In this document: positions 28,278 to 33,081 of the stretch, in pieces
How the letters are laid out: every line of letters begins with the position of its first letter
Position numbering within the stretch: position 1 is the stretch's first letter
Assembly: GCA_009692535.1 (NCBI GenBank)
Contig: SHYZ01000015.1
Span: 1-33,081 of the forward strand
Reading direction: 5' to 3'
Origin: Myxococcales bacterium
Lineage (GTDB): Bacteria > Myxococcota_A > Polyangia > Haliangiales > SHYZ01
DNA: 33,081 bases
The notes under the pieces: model-generated
The model's database searches: none
What the model saw: the letters and a program-made list of their open reading frames with translations, nothing else
What the model was told of the DNA's origin: nothing
Position numbers and translations under genes: made by a program

Positions 28278-28794
28278 CTAGGCCACGTCGATTACGCAGC
28301 CGTCGGCCTGCCGCGCGCGCAGCACGGCGAGCTTGAACTCGGCCACGCCGGCGCGGCTCGGCACCGCGTCCTCGAGCGTCGGCGCGACATAGAGCGTGCC
28401 CGGCGCCGCGCCGATCCGCGCGAGCCACTCACGCGCGGGACCCGCGAGTAGATAAGGCCGGCCGGTCAGGTAGACGATCGCGTGCCCGCGCGCTGCCTCG
28501 ACGTGGGTCAGCGCCGCGCCGCCGGGCCGCGCCACCGTACGCGAACTTGCCGCTCACCACGAACGCGCGCCCTGCGACAGCGAGCACGTCCGGCGCGACA
28601 TGCCCCGACGCGCCGACCCGTCGCACGATCCGGCTGCGACGATGACGGAACGACTCCGTTGCCGACGGCGGTGCCGGCAGCTTGCATGCTGCTCCACCGT
28701 CGGTCGCGCGCGGCGCTAAATCGCCGGCCCACGCTGGCGCGGCCGCGGCTATGAACAGCAACGCCAGCAGCCCGCGCGCCATCGCCATCGCCAT
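28278..28794 (-). pseudogene. Decayed LNS2/HAD-like phosphatase gene (internal deletion and frameshift)
   Basis: Reading from ATG 28794: MAMAMARGLLALLFIAAAAPAWAGDL...VVSGKFAYGG, then homology-like sequence continues in another frame: GAALTHVEAARGHAIVYLTGRPYLLAGPAREWLARIGAAPGTLYVAPTLEDAVPSRAGVAEFKLAVL. No DxDxT motif between the halves. Confidence 0.55.
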
Positions 28795-28796
28795 CC

Positions 28797-29072
28797 TCAG
28801 CGCTCGGCTCGCCACCGATGAATCCGCACCGGCCACTCGCTGCCGCGCTGCCGTTCCTTCCACGCCGAGCGCAGAAACGCGGCGAGCAGCGAGCGTAACC
28901 ACGCCGGCGGCTCACCAGGGCTCCACGTCCCCTCGACGATTACGCCCTCGTCGATCGTCACCGCGGCGGCATAGCTCGCACCACCTGCCGTCAGCGTCGC
29001 GGCATACGCGGCGCGGCCAGCGTCAGCGTCACAGAGCGCCAGCTTCACCCGACCGCCGGTCTCCTGCGCCAT
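28797..29072 (-). CDS. Small hypothetical protein
   Basis: ATG at 29072: MAQETGGRVKLALCDADAGRAAYAATLTAGGASYAAAVTIDEGVIVEGTWSPGEPPAWLRSLLAAFLRSAWKERQRGSEWPVRIHRWRAER; stop 2 bp before the next start. Confidence 0.6.
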   Translation of the reverse strand: MAQETGGRVKLALCDADAGRAAYAATLTAGGASYAAAVTIDEGVIVEGTWSPGEPPAWLRSLLAAFLRSAWKERQRGSEWPVRIHRWRAER

Positions 29073-29152
29073 CGCTCTCTTGTACCAGTCAACCGGCGCC
29101 ACCGCCGCGCGCCGTCGGTCACAACACCGGCAGGATCGCCTACGCTCGCCCG

Positions 29153-29917
29153 GTGGACGCCCCGTTTGCACTCGGTCGTCGCCTGCTTTTCGGCCACCGC
29201 GGCGCGCCGCTCGAGCGCCCCGAGAACACCATCACGTCATTCCGCCTCGCGCTCGAACTCGGCGTCAACGCGCTCGAGTCGGATCTCCACGTCACCCGCG
29301 ACGGCCACGTGATGCTCGCGCACGATCCCGACGGCGTCCGCATGGCCGGCACCGCCGCGCAGATCCGTTCCTCCACCCGCACCGAGGTGGAGCGATGGGA
29401 CGTGGGGGTCGGCTTCACGCTGCCCGACGGCACCCGTCCACTCGCCGGTCACGGCCATCGCATCCCGTCGCTCGAAGACGTACTCGCCGAGTTCCCCGAT
29501 GTGCCGCTCAACCTCGACATCAAGCAGCTTGCCCCCGACCCAACTGCCGCGCTCGCTACGCTCCTCACCCACACCGGCGCCGTGGCGCGAGTGCTCGTCA
29601 CCAGCTTCCACGAACGCGCGCTCCGTCGTCTCCGTCGCGCCCGCTATCCCGGCCCGCTCGGCCTCTCACGCACCGGCGTGTTGCTGCTGCTCGCGCTGCC
29701 CGCGCCGCTCATGCGCCGCGTCGCCCCCGCGGCCGCCGCCCAGCTCCCCGACCGCCTCGCGCGCCCCACGCTCATCAACCGCGCCCACGCCGCCGGCATG
29801 CGTGTCGACATTTTCACGGTGAACGAACTCGACCGTGCGCGCGCCCTCTTCGCCCTCGGCGTCGACGGCGTCATGACCGACGACCCGCGCCGCGTCGCGA
29901 GCGCCCTTCACCGCTGA
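29153..29917 (+). CDS. Glycerophosphodiester phosphodiesterase
   Basis: GTG at 29153: LLFGHRGAPLERPENTITSFRLALELGVNALESDLHVTRDGHVMLAHDPDGVRMAG...PSLEDVLAEFPDVPLNLDIK...VDIFTVNELDRARALFALGVDGVMTDDP. Confidence 0.93.
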   Translation: MDAPFALGRRLLFGHRGAPLERPENTITSFRLALELGVNALESDLHVTRDGHVMLAHDPDGVRMAGTAAQIRSSTRTEVERWDVGVGFTLPDGTRPLAGHGHRIPSLEDVLAEFPDVPLNLDIKQLAPDPTAALATLLTHTGAVARVLVTSFHERALRRLRRARYPGPLGLSRTGVLLLLALPAPLMRRVAPAAAAQLPDRLARPTLINRAHAAGMRVDIFTVNELDRARALFALGVDGVMTDDPRRVASALHR

Positions 29918-30108
29918 ACTCCAAACCGGCTGCCCTCGACCGCGAAACGCGCGCCGAGCCCGGACCCGCGGTCCTGCATGAACGCTGCGTAAAACGCCTC
30001 GACCACCTGCTGTGGCGAGGACTGCGCGTCGGCGGCGCGCGACCCGCCCGATTGCGCACCGCCACAGCCGCCGCTCATCAGCAGCACCCCGAGCACCAAC
30101 ATCACCAT
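29908..30108 (-). CDS. Small putative lipoprotein
   Basis: MVMLVLGVLLMSGGCGGAQSGGSRAADAQSSPQQVVEAFYAAFMQDRGSGLGARFAVEGSRFGVQR; hydrophobic start and GC junction; 10-bp convergent overlap with the GDPD gene. Confidence 0.5.
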   Translation of the reverse strand: MVMLVLGVLLMSGGCGGAQSGGSRAADAQSSPQQVVEAFYAAFMQDRGSGLGARFAVEGSRFGVQR

Positions 30109-30144
30109 CGGGCTGCATCCTGAGCAACTCGTCGTATCGCGTCG

Positions 30145-31533
30145 CTAGTGCCCGCCGCCCTTGAGCTCGGCGGTGAACGCCATCAGCGTTCGCTTCGCAT
30201 CACCGAGCACGAGCATCGCGTTGGGCTTCACGAACAGGTCGTTCTCGATCCCGGCAAAGCCCGGGTTGAGCGAGCGCTTCAGCACGATCGCCGTCTTTGC
30301 CAGCTCCGCGTGGAACACCGGCATGCCGTAGATCGGGCTCTTCGGGTTGGTCTTCGCCGCCGGATTCACCACGTCGTTCGCACCGACGATCAGCACCACG
30401 TCGGTCGCCTGAAAGTCGTCGTTGATCTGGTCGAGGTCGTAGAGCAGCTCGTACGGAATGTTCGCCTCGGCGAGCAGCACGTTCATGTGCCCGGGCATGC
30501 GCCCCGCGACCGGGTGGATCGCGTAGCGCACCTCGCAGCCCCCCGCAGCCAGTACGTTCGCGAGCTCGCGCACCGCGTGCTGCGCCTGCGAGACCGCCAT
30601 GCCGTAGCCCGGGACCACGATCAGCGTGCGCGCCGCGCGCATCACCTCCACCGCATCCTCGATCGAGCCGACGTTGGGCGCTGGCCCGCTCGCGCTCCCC
30701 GCCGGCCCAGTGTCTGCCACCTTCCCAAACGCGCCGAAGATCACGTTCACGAACGAGCGGTTCATCGCCTTCGACATCATCAACGAGAGGATCAGCCCCG
30801 AGCCACCATCGAGCGCGCCGCAGATGATGAGTACGTTGTTGTCGATCGCGAAGCCGGTCGCCGCCGCCGCGAGCCCGGCGTACGAGTTGAGCAGGCAGAT
30901 CACCACCGGCATGTCGGCGCCGCCGATCGGGATCACCAGCAGCACGCCGAGCAGCAGCCCGATGCCGACCACCGCATAGAACACGACGTGCGCCGACGGA
31001 TTGGCGACCAGCCAGCCGACCAACGCGAGCGACGCCGCGAGCAGCGCGAGGTTCGTGACGTTTTGCAGCGGATAGACCACCGGCCGGCCAGGCAAAATCC
31101 CCTGCAGCTTGCCGAACGCCATCAGGCTCCCGGTGAGGGTGAGGCCGCCGAACAGCACCTCCGCGCCGATCGCGATGATCTGCATCGTGTTGATCGCGCT
31201 CCCCAGCCGGAGGTACTCCGCCACGCCGACCAGCCCGACCGCGAGCCCGCCGAACGCGTGCGAAAGCGCGATCCGCTCGGGCATTTTCGTCATCGGAATG
31301 TAGAGCCCCATCGGCGTGCCGATCGCCGTGCCGACGACGATCCCGACGAGGATCCACTCGTAGCTCACGATCTGCTGCTGCAGCAGCGTGCCGACGATGG
31401 CGAGCAGCATGCCGAACTCGGCCATGAAGAGCCCGCGTCGCGCCGTCGCCGCGCGCCCGAGTCCCTTGAGGCTCGCGATGAAGAGCAGCGCCGCCGCGAG
31501 ATAGAAGAGCTGGACCAGCGCGCTCGTGGTCAC
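30145..31533 (-). CDS. pntB: NAD(P) transhydrogenase beta subunit
   Basis: MGLYIPMTKMPERIALSHAFGGLAVGLVG; IIVPGYGMAVSQAQH-like (LIVVPGYGMAVSQAQHAVRELA); HPVAGRMPGHMNVLLAEANIPYELLYDLDQINDDFQATDVVLIVGANDVVNPAA. Confidence 0.97.
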   Translation of the reverse strand: MTTSALVQLFYLAAALLFIASLKGLGRAATARRGLFMAEFGMLLAIVGTLLQQQIVSYEWILVGIVVGTAIGTPMGLYIPMTKMPERIALSHAFGGLAVGLVGVAEYLRLGSAINTMQIIAIGAEVLFGGLTLTGSLMAFGKLQGILPGRPVVYPLQNVTNLALLAASLALVGWLVANPSAHVVFYAVVGIGLLLGVLLVIPIGGADMPVVICLLNSYAGLAAAATGFAIDNNVLIICGALDGGSGLILSLMMSKAMNRSFVNVIFGAFGKVADTGPAGSASGPAPNVGSIEDAVEVMRAARTLIVVPGYGMAVSQAQHAVRELANVLAAGGCEVRYAIHPVAGRMPGHMNVLLAEANIPYELLYDLDQINDDFQATDVVLIVGANDVVNPAAKTNPKSPIYGMPVFHAELAKTAIVLKRSLNPGFAGIENDLFVKPNAMLVLGDAKRTLMAFTAELKGGGH

Positions 31534-31865
31534 GGCTGCCCCCCAGCCGTCACGCTCGGCTTCGCGGCCTTCTCATCCGGCTTCTTCTTGAACATCCGCA
31601 GCATGCGGTCAGTGATCAGGAACCCGCCGACCACGTTCACCGTCGCCGCCGCCACCGCGACCGTGCCGAGTACCGTGGTGACCACGCCGTGGCCCGAGCC
31701 CGCCGCGACCAGCGAGCCGACCAGCGAGATGCCCGAGATCGCATTCGTCGTCGCCATCAGCGGCGTGTGCAGCAGCGCCGGCACTTTGGAGATCACCTGA
31801 AAGCCGACGATCGCCGCCAGCACGAAAATGTAGAGCGGGGAGATCAGCCCCTCGAGTTCGCTCAT
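31530..31865 (-). CDS. pntA2: NAD(P) transhydrogenase alpha subunit, membrane part
   Basis: GFQVISKVPALLHTPLMATTNAISGISLVGSLVAAG; ATGA-type overlaps with both neighbours. Confidence 0.93.
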   Translation of the reverse strand: MSELEGLISPLYIFVLAAIVGFQVISKVPALLHTPLMATTNAISGISLVGSLVAAGSGHGVVTTVLGTVAVAAATVNVVGGFLITDRMLRMFKKKPDEKAAKPSVTAGGQP

Positions 31866-33010
31866 GCAGTCACCTCCTTCGCGAGCGCGGCCGCCGCGCC
31901 CTCGTGCACCACCTCACCACCGCGCGTGATCAGCAACCCGCGCACGATCTCGTCACTCGTGTCGAGCTTCAGCGCGCCGTCCTTGTCCGTCAGGTGCGCG
32001 ATCAGCTTCTCCATGTTCTTCGACCACATCAGGCTCGCATGCACCGGCATCGCGCCCGGCACGTTCCTCGGCGCCACGATCGACACGCCACCGTCGGTCA
32101 CAAAGGTCTCCCCCGGCCGCGAGAGCGCACAGTTGCCCCCCTGATCCGCCGCGAGGTCGACCAACACCGAGCCCGGCCGCATCGCCGAAACATGCTCCGC
32201 CGTAACCAACACCGGCGCCCGCCGCCCCGGCACGAGCGCCGTCGTGATCACCACGTCGGCCTTGCCGATCCGCTCATGCACCAGCGCGGCCTGCTGCTGC
32301 TGGTACTCCGCGCCAACCTCCGTCGCATACCCGCCCGCCGTCTGCGCATCGTCGCCCGCCACCTCGACGAACTTGGCACCGAGGCTCTCCACCTGCTCCT
32401 TGGCGACCTTGCGCACGTCGAACGCCTCGACCATCGCGCCCAGCCGCCGCGCCGTCGCGATCGCCTGCAGCCCCGCGACCCCCGCGCCCATCACCAACAC
32501 GCGCGCCGGCGGCAAGGTACCCGCCGCCGTCATCATCATCGGAAATAGCCGCGGCAGCCGCTCCGCCGCGAGGATCACCGCGCGATAGCCAGCGATCGTC
32601 GCCTGCGAGCTCAGCACGTCCATCATCTGCGCCAGCGTCGTGCGCGGAATCTGATCCAGCGCGAGCGCCGTGACCTTCCGCCCCGCCAGCGCCCGCACCA
32701 GCGCGAGTTGCGTAAGCGGAAAGAGCAGACTCGCGACCGCCTGTCCTTCGGCCAGGAGCGCAATCTCCTCAGTCGTCGGCGGATGGATCTTCATCACCAA
32801 CGTGGCGCCTGCAAGCGCCCCCGCCGGATCCGCCGCGAGCTCCGCCCCCGCCCGCCGATACTCCTCATCGGAAAACCCCGCGCGCACCCCCGCGCCCGCC
32901 TGCACCCGCACCGCGAAGCTCTTCGCGAGCCGCTTCACCGACTCGGGCACCAACGCAACCCGCGCCTCGCCGGAGGTGACCTCCTTGAGCAACGCAATCC
33001 CGAGCGGCAT
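31862..33010 (-). CDS. pntA1: NAD(P) transhydrogenase alpha subunit, soluble NAD-binding part
   Basis: ATG at 33010: MPLGIALLKEVTSGEARVALVPESVKRL; RTTLAQMMDVLSSQATIAGYRAVI (RQD loop); VLVMGAGVAGLQAIATARRLGAMVEAFDVR. Confidence 0.95.
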   Translation of the reverse strand: MPLGIALLKEVTSGEARVALVPESVKRLAKSFAVRVQAGAGVRAGFSDEEYRRAGAELAADPAGALAGATLVMKIHPPTTEEIALLAEGQAVASLLFPLTQLALVRALAGRKVTALALDQIPRTTLAQMMDVLSSQATIAGYRAVILAAERLPRLFPMMMTAAGTLPPARVLVMGAGVAGLQAIATARRLGAMVEAFDVRKVAKEQVESLGAKFVEVAGDDAQTAGGYATEVGAEYQQQQAALVHERIGKADVVITTALVPGRRAPVLVTAEHVSAMRPGSVLVDLAADQGGNCALSRPGETFVTDGGVSIVAPRNVPGAMPVHASLMWSKNMEKLIAHLTDKDGALKLDTSDEIVRGLLITRGGEVVHEGAAAALAKEVTA

Positions 33011-33081
33011 CGTCCATCTCCTGCCCACCGCCCTCGACCGCAACGGTGCGGCCCTAGAATGCCACAGCCGACCGAGCGCGC

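Noticed and set aside
30148-31800. 550-aa plus-strand ORF
   Set aside because: Fully antisense to pntB/pntA2, which are unmistakable; Arg/His/Asp-rich shadow frame.

Overview
High-GC bacterial chromosome window. The gene repertoire looks like Myxococcota: a zinc-ribbon Ser/Thr kinase, PEGA/TPR proteins, beta-propeller lipoproteins, Asp-rich repeat lipoproteins and a SPOR-type membrane protein. No mobile element, CRISPR array, rRNA or tRNA was recognised. Main blocks, left to right: (i) a minus-strand operon glyQ-glyS-ppdK-lipoprotein-lipoprotein with overlapping start/stop codons, followed by the 5' end of a membrane protein cut by the window edge; (ii) a type-5-like uracil-DNA glycosylase; (iii) a large secreted protein with 11 Asp-rich repeats and three PPC-like modules, divergent from a small PPC-like lipoprotein; (iv) a TPR/PEGA protein with a perfect 6x12-bp DDRS repeat; (v) a RodZ-like/recO/PfkB-kinase cluster; (vi) TPR and exported proteins, and an alpha/beta hydrolase; (vii) a class-II amidotransferase-like protein lacking the N-terminal Cys, followed by a membrane protein whose N-terminus looks like a truncated kinase N-lobe, convergent with an intact zinc-ribbon STPK; (viii) an amidohydrolase lipoprotein, an Mpo1-like protein, a UMF1-type MFS transporter, a probable decayed LNS2/HAD-like phosphatase pseudogene and a glycerophosphodiester phosphodiesterase; (ix) a three-gene pntA1-pntA2-pntB transhydrogenase operon. 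Most of the window is ordinary housekeeping and lineage-typical content. The best candidate for something undescribed is the dead-amidotransferase / N-lobe-pseudokinase / active-kinase locus at about 20.98-25.36 kb. All family calls come from motif recognition by eye, with no database search.
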